Assembly (NCBI RefSeq): GCF_000422545.1
Contig: NZ_KE383873.1
Coordinates: 62,001 to 126,000, forward strand
DNA length: 64,000 nt
Origin: Desulfocurvibacter africanus subsp. africanus DSM 2603
GTDB lineage: Bacteria; Desulfobacterota; Desulfovibrionia; Desulfovibrionales; Desulfovibrionaceae
Direction: 5' to 3'
The translations under genes were made by a program, and so were the position numbers. The notes under the pieces were generated by a model that saw only the letters and a list, made by a program, of their open reading frames with translations, searched no databases and had not been told where the DNA came from. Of the stretch, positions 26,796 through 35,005 are shown one piece after another. Each line of letters begins with the position of its first letter. Position 1 is the stretch's first letter.

Positions 26796-28221
26796 GCTTC
26801 CCATCCTCATCCTGCAGATGCAGCGCATGGGGGACACCATCCTGACTTTTCCCCTCGTGCTGTGGTTGACGCGGCGTTATCCGGGGCATCCCGTGTGGAT
26901 CGTGGCCGAGCGCGTGTTCTACGAGGCGCTGATGTCCGTGAGTCCGGCCGTGACGTACTTCCCCTGGGAGGGCACCGGGCGACTGCTCAAGGAGCGCTTC
27001 CTGCTTTGCCTGAACCTCTCCCATCGGCCCGAAGCCGCTGATTTGGCTGGACGCGTGCAAGCCGAGGCGACATTCGGGACCGTGGCCGCGCCGGACGGGG
27101 CGCACTACATCAATGGGTTCTTCCAGCTTTACCGAGCCGCACTCACACACTGCAACCGGCACAACCGTTTGCATTGGGCCGACCTGAACGCCCTGGACAT
27201 CGTGCCCTTGGACGAACTGCGCGCCACGCGCTGGCCTCTTCCACGCACTTTGAGCCAGAATGCGCGAGCCGTGGGCTTGTTCGTGGGCGCCAGCGAGCGG
27301 GCCAAGCGGCCCGGCCCGGGTTTCTGGGCCGCATTGTCCGACGAGTTGCACGGCAGAGGCTTTCGGCCGGTGCTCTTCGGCGGTCCCGGAGAGCGCGAGC
27401 TTGCCGCCGAGATCCAGCGTCGCGCCCGATGCCGCGTGCTCAACCAGGCCGGTCGCCTTGGCTTGGGCGAGCTTGCCGCCGTGTGCCAGACCATGCAGCT
27501 CATGATCACCCCGGACACGGGTCCCATGCACCTGGCGGCCTGGACCGGCGCAAAGGTGCTCAACCTCTCCATGGGGCCGGTCAATCCCTGGGAGACCGGA
27601 CCTTACCAGCCTGGGCACTATGTGCTGCGCACGGCGAAAAGTTGCGTGGGTTGCTGGGAGTGCGGCAGAAACAGCCTGGACAAGCAGGGCGACGGCTTGC
27701 CCTGCCACGAGACATTCGCCCCCCCCCGTGTGGCATTGCTTGCTTCGCTGCTTACAAAGGACAGGCCGGGCGACTTGGAGCGGCTGCGTTTGCCGGGTGG
27801 GCGGTTGCTGCTTACCGCGCGTGATGACGCTGGGCTTTACACCTTGCGGCCCGTCATAAGAGCCGCGCCCGAGGCTCGCGAACTGGTCAGCCGTCTGTGG
27901 TCGGCTTTTTTCGGCTGGCGCGCAGGCCTGTGGGGCCAGGATCGGCCCGCCAAGGATGCACGGGCATTGCTGCAGTCCCAGCCCAAGCTGTCCATGGCCT
28001 TGCGTGGCGTATTGCCGCGTTTCGGTCGCGAGTTGCGCCGCAGCCTGGCCGGCAAGGCCGTCACCCTGGACCATAATTTCTGGAGGGCCGTACCGCCCAT
28101 GGCGCGACCCTTGTCGAGTTGGCTGCATCTCTTTCTGCAGAACGCCGACTACAGCCTCCGCGCCAAGCGCGAGTCCCTGGAGATGCTGGAAGTCTTGAGC
28201 ATCTTCCTGGCAGACTCCTAA
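26788..28221 (+). CDS. Glycosyltransferase family 9 (heptosyltransferase-like)
   Basis: A 477-residue protein of the ADP-heptose:LPS heptosyltransferase superfamily. The N-terminus MAKLPILILQMQRMGDTILTFPLVLWL matches the family start, and VGLFVGASERAKRPGPGFW and MITPDTGPMHLAAWTGAKVLNLSMGPVNPWETGPYQPG are the second-domain motifs. A Cys-rich patch follows (SCVGCWECGRN, then CHETF), and about 150 C-terminal residues have no obvious family match. The ATG lies inside the end of the upstream gene. The sugar acceptor is unknown. Confidence 0.8.
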   Translation: MAKLPILILQMQRMGDTILTFPLVLWLTRRYPGHPVWIVAERVFYEALMSVSPAVTYFPWEGTGRLLKERFLLCLNLSHRPEAADLAGRVQAEATFGTVAAPDGAHYINGFFQLYRAALTHCNRHNRLHWADLNALDIVPLDELRATRWPLPRTLSQNARAVGLFVGASERAKRPGPGFWAALSDELHGRGFRPVLFGGPGERELAAEIQRRARCRVLNQAGRLGLGELAAVCQTMQLMITPDTGPMHLAAWTGAKVLNLSMGPVNPWETGPYQPGHYVLRTAKSCVGCWECGRNSLDKQGDGLPCHETFAPPRVALLASLLTKDRPGDLERLRLPGGRLLLTARDDAGLYTLRPVIRAAPEARELVSRLWSAFFGWRAGLWGQDRPAKDARALLQSQPKLSMALRGVLPRFGRELRRSLAGKAVTLDHNFWRAVPPMARPLSSWLHLFLQNADYSLRAKRESLEMLEVLSIFLADS

Positions 28222-28320
28222 TCCTTCCTACCTGCCGTTTCCATCCGCGGCAGGGAAAAAACTACCTCCTCTTTTGTAATCGTTTCTTTACAACTCCTTG
28301 TATTCATTAGGTGCAGCAAC

Positions 28321-28337
28321 TTGGAACGGCTTTTGAT
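28321..28337 (+). promoter_or_regulatory. Possible sigma-54 promoter of fliK
   Basis: TTGGAACGGCTTTTGAT fits TGGCACG-N4-TTGC at GG and most -24/-12 positions, with GA in place of GC at -12. It is 27 bases before the fliK ATG, and the leader includes the ribosome site AAGGAG at 28350-28355. Confidence 0.4.
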
Positions 28338-28363
28338 CCTATGCTGGTCAAGGAGTTCCAACG

Positions 28364-29980
28364 ATGCAAATTCTTCCCTGCGATGGATATGGACGCGAAG
28401 CCGGAACCACGAGCTCGGACTGGTCCTTGAGTTCGGGCAGCGAGGCCGCTTCGGCCTTTGCTGGGCTTCTGAGCCAGCATGTCGCCTCCAATAATCCAAC
28501 CACCACTTCCGATTCGTCCTTGAACGTCCAGGCTGATCGGCATGCCAGGGCCAACAGCGAAGAGCGGCTCCGGGCCGAGGCTGATTCGCCCGCAGGCCGC
28601 GCTGTGGCAGATCGCAAGGTGGGCAAGGAAGAATATTCCACCGTGCGCGAGGAGTTGCGCGCGCAAGGGTATGCGGAATCCGATCTGGACCGCCTGGAGC
28701 AGCGCGTCTCCGAAGGTGTGACTTGGCGCGAGTTCCAGCGCGATCTTTCGGAACTGGCTCGCAAGGCGCGACTGGGCAATAGCGGTGCTATCGGCCTTGA
28801 GAATGTCAACGCGCTGCAGAGCCTGTTCCAGAAAGCCGGCTTTTCCGGGGCCGAGGCCGAAAGCCTGGTCAAGAGCCTTGACGCGGGCAACTCGCGGCAG
28901 GTGCTGGAGGCCCTCAAGCGTCAGCTCGAGAGCCTGCCGGCCGACAAGACTCTCAGTCTGCGGCCCGCCGAACTCAAGGCCTTGGGTGACGCCTTGGGAT
29001 TGAACGCCCGTGGCAAGGAATCCCTGCGGGGCTATCTGAACCAGGGCACGGGCGCCAACGGCCGCATGCTCGCTTCGCCCGAAAGTCTGCGCGGTATTCT
29101 CACCGTGATGCAGAACGAATCCACGGACGGCCTCGACTATATCCAGCGCATGGATGCCATGCAGAAGCTCGTGGGCGACGTGCTGCAGCAGGCCCGAACC
29201 AAGGCCTCTGGCGAGGCCAATGCCGACCGCATGGGCCAGGATGCCGGTGACAAGCTCCTGAACGCCAGCAAGAACGACATGAAGACCAAGCATGCCCAGG
29301 GACTCGGCGAAAAGCATGCGGATAAGGCGGGCGAAAAGACGGACGACTCGATCGGCGACAAGGCCAGGGATGAGCATCTCAAGGACCTGGGAAACAGAGC
29401 CCAGGACAAGCTGACCCTGCCCAAGACGCAACCGCTAACGAGCGCGGTCGCCGATGCGGGGGCGCAGGTCAAGACCAATTTTCAGGTTCCCACGAGTCCG
29501 ACCCAGAGTGTGCCGTCCCAGGCGCAACTCTTTCAGCAGGTGAACAGCGGCATTCTGCAGAACCTGGGAAACGGCGGGCAGCAACTGACCATCAATCTGA
29601 CTCCCGAGGAACTTGGTTCGCTGCAGGTCATGCTGCAGGTCCGCGATAAGGAGCTCTCGGCCGTGATTCGCGCCGACTCTCCTGAAGCGGCCAAGGCCTT
29701 GAGCGACCAGCTGGCCCAGCTCAAGCAGACTCTTGAGCAACAAGGCTTCAAGGTCTCCAGTCTGGAGGTGCAGACCGGCCTGTCCAACCAGCACGGGTTC
29801 AACGCCTGGTCGGGCGCGGAGGGCCATAATTTCTTGCAGGAGCGCCAGGAGCGAGCCCGGATGCAGCGCCTGTCCTCCCTGCGCGGGCAGACCGCAGAAA
29901 ATGGAATAACGACTCAAGCCCCCGTGACCGCAGGGATGGGCAGGGGCGTGAGCAGCGATTCAGTGGATATTTTCGCTTAA
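28364..29980 (+). CDS. fliK: Flagellar hook-length control protein
   Basis: A 538-residue FliK. The N-terminal two thirds are polar and low-complexity, containing LSSGSEAASAF and long Ala/Gly/Glu/Lys stretches expected of the flexible ruler. The conserved C-terminal Flg_hook domain is at about residues 405-480: QQLTINLTPEELGSLQVMLQV, then IRADSPEAAKALSDQLAQLKQTLEQQGFKVSSLEV. This domain switches the export apparatus from hook to filament substrates. fliK, flgD and flgE follow in order, as in most flagellar clusters. Confidence 0.92.
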   Translation: MQILPCDGYGREAGTTSSDWSLSSGSEAASAFAGLLSQHVASNNPTTTSDSSLNVQADRHARANSEERLRAEADSPAGRAVADRKVGKEEYSTVREELRAQGYAESDLDRLEQRVSEGVTWREFQRDLSELARKARLGNSGAIGLENVNALQSLFQKAGFSGAEAESLVKSLDAGNSRQVLEALKRQLESLPADKTLSLRPAELKALGDALGLNARGKESLRGYLNQGTGANGRMLASPESLRGILTVMQNESTDGLDYIQRMDAMQKLVGDVLQQARTKASGEANADRMGQDAGDKLLNASKNDMKTKHAQGLGEKHADKAGEKTDDSIGDKARDEHLKDLGNRAQDKLTLPKTQPLTSAVADAGAQVKTNFQVPTSPTQSVPSQAQLFQQVNSGILQNLGNGGQQLTINLTPEELGSLQVMLQVRDKELSAVIRADSPEAAKALSDQLAQLKQTLEQQGFKVSSLEVQTGLSNQHGFNAWSGAEGHNFLQERQERARMQRLSSLRGQTAENGITTQAPVTAGMGRGVSSDSVDIFA

Positions 29981-30010
29981 CGAAAGAGCAAAACCAGGGA
30001 GTGGTTTGCC

Positions 30011-30721
30011 ATGAGTATGCTGACCAATATCACGGGTTCCTCGTCGGCCATCGATCCGTACGCGAGCACGCCCAAGTCAAAAAGCGGCGCCTTGGACCAA
30101 TCGACCTTCCTCAACCTCCTGATGGCTCAGCTCCAGCACCAGGATCCGCTGAACCCCATGGAAGACAAGGACTTCACCGCCCAGTTGGCCCAGTTCTCGA
30201 GCCTTGAGCAGTTGAACAAGATCAACGAGGGCATCGAGGGCCTCAACTCCAGCGCGGGCCGTCAGGACATGCTGGGCGCGGTGAGCTTCATCGGCAAGGA
30301 CATCCGAGCATTCGGTAATACGGTCAGCAAGGAAGGGACTTCCATCACCAAGGCCTTCTACGAACTGGAGGAGCCGGTGTCGGATATGTACGTCAATGTC
30401 TACGACTCCTACGGAGCGCTCGTGGATACGGAGAAGGTCGGTGCGCGCCAGGCCGGCTCCTACGAATTCCAGTGGGACGGCACTGACTTCAACGGCGCGA
30501 AATTGTCCGACGGCACCTACACCATGGCCATCGCCGCCGAGAACGCCAAAGGCGAATCGGTTATGGTCTACACCGAGGTCAGCGGAACGGTCAGCGGAGT
30601 GAGCGGCGAGAGCGGCATTCCCATGCTGCGTCTTAGCGATGGACGGACCGTGAGCTTCTTCAATGTCAAGGAAATCGTCGGCGACGGCGATTCCAACAAT
30701 ACCGACGACTCGGACGCATAA
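30011..30721 (+). CDS. flgD: Flagellar hook assembly scaffold protein FlgD
   Basis: A 236-residue hook-cap protein, needed to polymerise FlgE at the growing hook. The N-terminal FlgD motif DQSTFLNLLMAQLQHQDPLNPMEDKDFTAQLAQFSSLEQL (residues about 27-66) is diagnostic. The remainder has the Tudor-like and FN3-like domains (EFQWDGTDFNGAKLSDGTYTMAI). GGGAG precedes the ATG. The acidic C-terminus (DGDSNNTDDSDA) is unusual but not alarming. The gene is 30 nt after fliK and 39 nt before flgE. Confidence 0.94.
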   Translation: MSMLTNITGSSSAIDPYASTPKSKSGALDQSTFLNLLMAQLQHQDPLNPMEDKDFTAQLAQFSSLEQLNKINEGIEGLNSSAGRQDMLGAVSFIGKDIRAFGNTVSKEGTSITKAFYELEEPVSDMYVNVYDSYGALVDTEKVGARQAGSYEFQWDGTDFNGAKLSDGTYTMAIAAENAKGESVMVYTEVSGTVSGVSGESGIPMLRLSDGRTVSFFNVKEIVGDGDSNNTDDSDA

Positions 30722-30760
30722 AGGCGACCGGGATAAATTTTATCATCAAGGAGGAGACCT

Positions 30761-32431
30761 ATGGGCCTGTCAGCTTCCATGTTTTCCGGCGTCACCGGAC
30801 TTAAAGCCCACGGCGACAAGATGGGTGTCATCGGCAACAACATCGCCAACGTGAGCACCATTGGTTTCAAGGGTGCGCGCATGTTCTTCCAGGATGTCAT
30901 CAGCCAGGACATCCCCACGGCTGCCGGCATCGGCCAGGTGGGCCGCGGCGTGAGCATCGGCGCCATCTACGCGGACTATACCCAGGGCGGTTTCGAGACT
31001 ACCGGCGAGGCCACGGACCTGGCAATCGGCGGCAAGGGCTTCTTCATCGTCAAGAAGAAGAACGAGGACACGAGCTACTACACCCGCGCCGGGAACTTCC
31101 GTTTCGACAAGGACGGCTACCTGGTGGATCCGAACGGGCTGGTGCTCCAGGGCTGGCGCGCGGAGCGCTCCGACCCGACGGCAGCCGTGTCCGGCGTCAC
31201 GACCAATACCAACACGGTACGCATCGTGGGCACCCCCACGGACATCCGCCTGAACAATTTCCAATCTCCGCCTCAAGAAACCACCAACGTCACGGTCATC
31301 AGCAATCTCGACTCGAGTGAAAAGAGCCGGGCCGAGAGCACGACCGATCCGTTCTTCGCCATGTTCGAGGTCTGGGACGGCACCCAGGAGACCCCGCTCA
31401 CCGAGGCGCAGTACAGCTATCAGGCCACCGTCAAGGTCTTCGACGCCAACGGCAACGCTCACGACCTGACCGTGTATTACGACCAGGTGACCTTGAGCAA
31501 CTCCGGCGGCCGCAAGGTCTGGGAGTACATGGTCACCTCGAAGCCCACCGAAGACGGCCGCATCTTCAGCAACGGCGGCGGCGTCCTCACTAACGCTCGG
31601 GACACGAGCGCAGCCGGCGTGCTCATGATCGGCACCCTGTCCTTCAACTCCTCGGGCGAATTGGAGAACCAAACCGCCTTCACGCTCCAGGCCGGATTCA
31701 ATCCCGCGGTCCCGGGAGATTTCAAGGACCTGACCAACTGGGAGTTGGCCGATTTCTCCCAGAGTGGCTATCCGACTTTTACGGCCAACTTCCTGGGCGA
31801 GGAGAACGCCAGCGCTACCGACGCACTGAACCCATCGCTCATTGAGCTCAACCTTGGCCTGCGCAACGGCAACCTGAGCGCCACCGGCTGGAGTGCGGTA
31901 ACTGACGCACAAACCATGTCCACTACCTTTAATACGGGCTTGGTGAATCCCACAGGCACTGACATCGCCGGCCTGCCCAAGTTCCAGGGCAGCGAGCTGC
32001 AGGCCACAGCCACCACGTCGTACGCCGAGAAGGGCTCGTCCACGCTCTTCCAGGCTCAGGACGGCTATGCCGCCGGACTGCTGTTGGGCGTGGCCGTGGA
32101 CAGCGACGGCATCTTGAGCGGCCGCTACTCCAACGGCCAGATCCTGGAGCTGTTCGCCATCACCCTGGCCGACTTCAACAATCCCTGGGGCCTGCGGCGC
32201 GAGGGCGGCAACCTGTTCATGGACACGAGGGACTCGGGCGGGGCCATCACCAACCAGGCTAACCGAGGCGGCAAAGGCTCCATCGCCTCCAACTCCATCG
32301 AGCAGTCCAACGTGGACATGGCCGACGAGTTCGTGCAGATGATCACCACTCAGCGCGGTTTCCAGGCCAACGGCAAGGTCATCACCACCGTTGACACGCT
32401 GCTTGGCGAGGTCATCAACCTCAAGCGATAG
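30761..32431 (+). CDS. flgE: Flagellar hook protein FlgE
   Basis: A 556-residue hook subunit. It starts MGLSASMFSGVTGLKAHGDKMGVIGNNIANVSTIGFKGARMFF, the flagellar rod/hook N-terminal motif, and ends with IEQSNVDMADEFVQMITTQRGFQANGKVITTVDTLLGEVINLKR, the conserved C-terminal domain. Large surface-exposed middle domains lie between. AAGGAGG is six bases before the ATG. A strong terminator follows. Confidence 0.95.
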   Translation: MGLSASMFSGVTGLKAHGDKMGVIGNNIANVSTIGFKGARMFFQDVISQDIPTAAGIGQVGRGVSIGAIYADYTQGGFETTGEATDLAIGGKGFFIVKKKNEDTSYYTRAGNFRFDKDGYLVDPNGLVLQGWRAERSDPTAAVSGVTTNTNTVRIVGTPTDIRLNNFQSPPQETTNVTVISNLDSSEKSRAESTTDPFFAMFEVWDGTQETPLTEAQYSYQATVKVFDANGNAHDLTVYYDQVTLSNSGGRKVWEYMVTSKPTEDGRIFSNGGGVLTNARDTSAAGVLMIGTLSFNSSGELENQTAFTLQAGFNPAVPGDFKDLTNWELADFSQSGYPTFTANFLGEENASATDALNPSLIELNLGLRNGNLSATGWSAVTDAQTMSTTFNTGLVNPTGTDIAGLPKFQGSELQATATTSYAEKGSSTLFQAQDGYAAGLLLGVAVDSDGILSGRYSNGQILELFAITLADFNNPWGLRREGGNLFMDTRDSGGAITNQANRGGKGSIASNSIEQSNVDMADEFVQMITTQRGFQANGKVITTVDTLLGEVINLKR

Positions 32432-32456
32432 ACCTGAATCCGTAAGCGGCAAAAAA

Positions 32457-32494
32457 GGCCGCGCCCGTGAAAGCGGGCGCGGCCTTTCCTTTTT
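32457..32494 (+). terminator. Intrinsic terminator of fliK-flgD-flgE
   Basis: An 11-bp stem GGCCGCGCCCG / CGGGCGCGGCC with a 6-nt loop is followed by TTTCCTTTTT (32485-32494), 26 bases after flgE. A-rich sequence before the stem would make it bidirectional. Confidence 0.92.
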
Positions 32495-32652
32495 AAAACT
32501 GTCCGCCCGTTGCCCCGCCTGCCGCTACCGACGGCCAAGTCAAAGTATCGTGCCCGTCCGCCCTTAGCAGCCTGGTTAAAAATGGGTTGTGCGGGCCAGG
32601 ATGGTTGTTTTCAACAGTCAGTCAGACCTGATTACCGCCGATATAAGCTGTT

Positions 32653-32780
32653 TAGAGCATTTTGCTTTTGAAAATGCTCTGCAAGCCATGCGTCGACATG
32701 GCTTGCCGCCGCGTAGGCGTAGGCGCAATTCACTTGCGCCGTCAACGCCGGAGCGGGCGTCTTAAAAGCAATCTGCTCTA
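32653..32780. repeat. MITE-like dispersed element, copy 2
   Basis: A 128-bp copy of the element also found at 16831-16957 and 43558-43686. It begins TAGAGCATTTTGCTTTTG and ends AAAAGCAATCTGCTCTA. Stem 1 is AGAGCATTTT / AAAATGCTCT. Stem 2 (GCAAGCCATG / CATGGCTTGC) is shortened by one pair because the loop reads CGTCGA. It lies between the flgE terminator and the flagellin promoter. Confidence 0.85.
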
Positions 32781-33088
32781 GAGCAGCCTATGGCAATTTG
32801 CCAACGAATTGAGCTTGTCCAGGGGTATGCCGTTGCTGATTAAGCTTTGGACAAGGAAAGCTCTTCCTATTTCCTGTGCAAATTGATTCAGCCAGGACAG
32901 AGACATTGGATTTCCAGCGAAAGTAATAGCTCAACATTTCATGCAGCCAACTTCGGGAAGCCGTGCAGGGTACTTTTGGCCGCACCTGATCGAGTAGAGG
33001 AAAGAAAGTCCTGCCCACGGACCAAGGAAGGGCGGAAAAGTCTACCGGTCTTCTAATTAACTCATTGCAATATATGAATCTTCTCGAA
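32781..33088. other. Intergenic leader region of the flagellin gene
   Basis: About 300 bases upstream of the sigma-54 promoter, with no gene supported. Enhancer sites for an NtrC-type activator would be expected here, but I cannot point to a clear palindrome. Confidence 0.4.
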
Positions 33089-33104
33089 TGGCACCCGCAT
33101 TGCT
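33089..33104 (+). promoter_or_regulatory. Sigma-54 promoter of the flagellin gene
   Basis: TGGCACCCGCATTGCT at 33089-33104 matches the -24/-12 consensus TGGCACG-N4-TTGC with one mismatch (C for G). It lies 53 bases before the flagellin ATG, leaving a leader of about 40 nt that contains AAGGAGG. Transcription would need RpoN and an enhancer-binding protein. Confidence 0.85.
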
Positions 33105-33156
33105 CAATGCAGACAACGACACGGAAGGGTTTTGCTAGAACAAGGAGGTTTCGAGC

Positions 33157-34071
33157 ATGTCTTTGGTTATCAATCACAACCTTATGTCCATGAACGCGGC
33201 TAGGAATCTGAACACCTCATACGGCAACTTGAGCACGTCCACCCGACGCCTGTCCTCGGGTCTGCGTGTCGGCACGGCGGCTGACGACGCCGCCGGCCTT
33301 GCCATCCGCGAACTCATGCGCGCCGATATCGCGTCTTACAACCAAGGCGTGCGTAACGCCAATGATGCCATCAGCCTCATCCAGACGGCCGACGGCGCGC
33401 TGCAGGTCGTGGACGAGAAGCTGATACGCATGAAAGAATTGGCGCAGCAGGCCGCCACGGGCACCTACAACTCCGATCAGCGCCTGATCATCGACTCCGA
33501 GTACCAGGCCATGGCCTCGGAAATCACGCGTATCGCCAGCGCGACCGATTTCAACGGCACTTATTTGCTCAACGGCAATCTTTCCAAGAATCCTGGAATG
33601 ACGGCAGGCCAGTCCCATGATGGCAGCGGCCTTAAGTCCACTGGCCCGCTGAAGATTCACTTCGGCACAGGCAACGATTCCGCAGAGGACTACTATTACA
33701 TCACTATCGGCGGCTGCACGGCCTCGATGCTGGGCATGGGCATGAGCGCTGACGCCAGCGCAATGGGACGCACCATCTCCACGCAGGCCAGAGCTCAGGA
33801 AGCCCTCACGGCCATCAACGCGGCGATCACCTCCAAGGACAACATCCGCGCCCACCTCGGCGCCATGCAAAACCGCCTGGAGAACACGGTCACCAACCTG
33901 CAGATCATGGTCGAGAACCTGCAGGCTTCCGAATCGCGCATCTCCGATGTGGATGTCGCCTCCGAGATGACCGAGTTCGTGCGCCAGCAGATCCTGTCCC
34001 AGTCCGCCGTAGCCATGCTTGCCCAGGCCAACTCCCTGCCCAAGATGGCCATGCAGCTCATCGGCGGTTAG
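33157..34071 (+). CDS. fliC: Flagellin
   Basis: A 304-residue flagellin, the filament subunit. The N-terminal D0/D1 motif MSLVINHNLMSMNAARNLN and STRRLSSGLRVGTAADDAAGLAI is diagnostic, and the C-terminal half ends with ASEMTEFVRQQILSQSAVAMLAQANSLPKMAMQLI, also diagnostic. The variable centre (about residues 140-215) is short, so the protein is smaller than enterobacterial FliC. It contains a single Cys187, rare for a filament subunit. Glycosyltransferase genes upstream (25-28 kb) may act on this central region. Confidence 0.95.
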   Translation: MSLVINHNLMSMNAARNLNTSYGNLSTSTRRLSSGLRVGTAADDAAGLAIRELMRADIASYNQGVRNANDAISLIQTADGALQVVDEKLIRMKELAQQAATGTYNSDQRLIIDSEYQAMASEITRIASATDFNGTYLLNGNLSKNPGMTAGQSHDGSGLKSTGPLKIHFGTGNDSAEDYYYITIGGCTASMLGMGMSADASAMGRTISTQARAQEALTAINAAITSKDNIRAHLGAMQNRLENTVTNLQIMVENLQASESRISDVDVASEMTEFVRQQILSQSAVAMLAQANSLPKMAMQLIGG

Positions 34072-34099
34072 CTTTTCCAGCTTACCGGTACGTGAAAGA

Positions 34100-34120
34100 G
34101 CGCCCTTCGGGGCGCCTTTT
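34100..34120 (+). terminator. Intrinsic terminator of the flagellin gene
   Basis: The stem GCGCCC-TTCG-GGGCGC followed by CTTTT is 29 bases after the flagellin stop. The TTCG tetraloop favours stability. It lies between convergent fliC and rnc and may serve both. Confidence 0.8.
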
Positions 34121-34142
34121 CATTTTGGTCCACCTGTTTTGG

Positions 34143-34844
34143 CTAGTCTTCGCCCAGGTGCTCAATGGCCAGCCGTGCGGCATTCTGCTCGGCCCTCTTA
34201 AGGCTCGCGCCCGTGGCTGCGAAGGAAGCGCCCTCGGGCAGGCGTACCTCCACTTCGTAGATGCGGGCGTGATCCGGGCCGCTGGTGCCAAGCTGAGCAT
34301 AGATCGGCCTTATCTTGAAGCGTTGCTGTGTTATCTCCTGCAGCCTGGTTTTGTAATCCTTGACCTTGGGCAGATCCGCGGTCTCGGGCAACAGATCCTG
34401 GAATGTCCTTGATACGAACTCCCGAGCCGCCAGATAGCCTCCGTCGAGGAACACGGCCCCGAGCAGGGCTTCCAGGGCATCGGCCAGCACGGAATCCCGA
34501 TCGCGGCCACCCTGGCTCTCCTCGCCGCGCCCGAGCAAGATGAGGCGATCCAATCCCAGATCCCGGGCTCGTTGAGCCAGGGTCTTTTCCTTGACCAGAC
34601 GGGAACGGATGCGGGTGAGCTGGCCTTCGTGCGCCATGGGAAAGCGTTGGAAAAGGCACTCGGATATTGCCAGCTCCAGGACCGCATCGCCCAGAAATTC
34701 CAGGCGCTCGTTGCTCTCCAGCGCGAGTTCGTGCTCGTTTGCATAGGAGCTGTGGGTCAAAGCTCGGGCCAGGTACGCCGGCTGTCCGAAATGGTAGTCG
34801 AGTTCTGCTTGGATCGCGGCGAGTCGATCCATGTCCATGGGCAT
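34143..34844 (-). CDS. rnc: Ribonuclease III
   Basis: A 233-residue RNase III, cleaving double-stranded RNA in rRNA maturation and mRNA turnover. The signature NERLEFLGDAVLELAISE is near residue 44, and ADALEALLGAVFLDGG near 122, together supplying catalytic Glu/Asp residues. The C-terminal double-stranded RNA-binding domain is at about residues 160-230 (DYKTRLQEITQQRF and ASFAATGASLKRAEQNAARLAIEHL). Length is typical. Confidence 0.95.
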   Translation of the reverse strand: MPMDMDRLAAIQAELDYHFGQPAYLARALTHSSYANEHELALESNERLEFLGDAVLELAISECLFQRFPMAHEGQLTRIRSRLVKEKTLAQRARDLGLDRLILLGRGEESQGGRDRDSVLADALEALLGAVFLDGGYLAAREFVSRTFQDLLPETADLPKVKDYKTRLQEITQQRFKIRPIYAQLGTSGPDHARIYEVEVRLPEGASFAATGASLKRAEQNAARLAIEHLGED

Positions 34845-35005
34845 GTCTTGTCCTCCTTGGAATTCATTCGCTTACCGTGTAAACAGCATCTGCGTCAAAA
34901 TGTGGCGCGGGGCAGGCCGGGCCATGACCGGCCCAGTAATCACGCGAGTTGAAGCCGAGGCCCTGTCCTGGTACATGCAAGCAAATGCTCCACGAGGAGG
35001 ACGCG

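Noticed and set aside
30770-32452. 560-codon minus-strand frame inside flgE
   Set aside because: Antisense shadow of flgE, without motifs or ribosome site.
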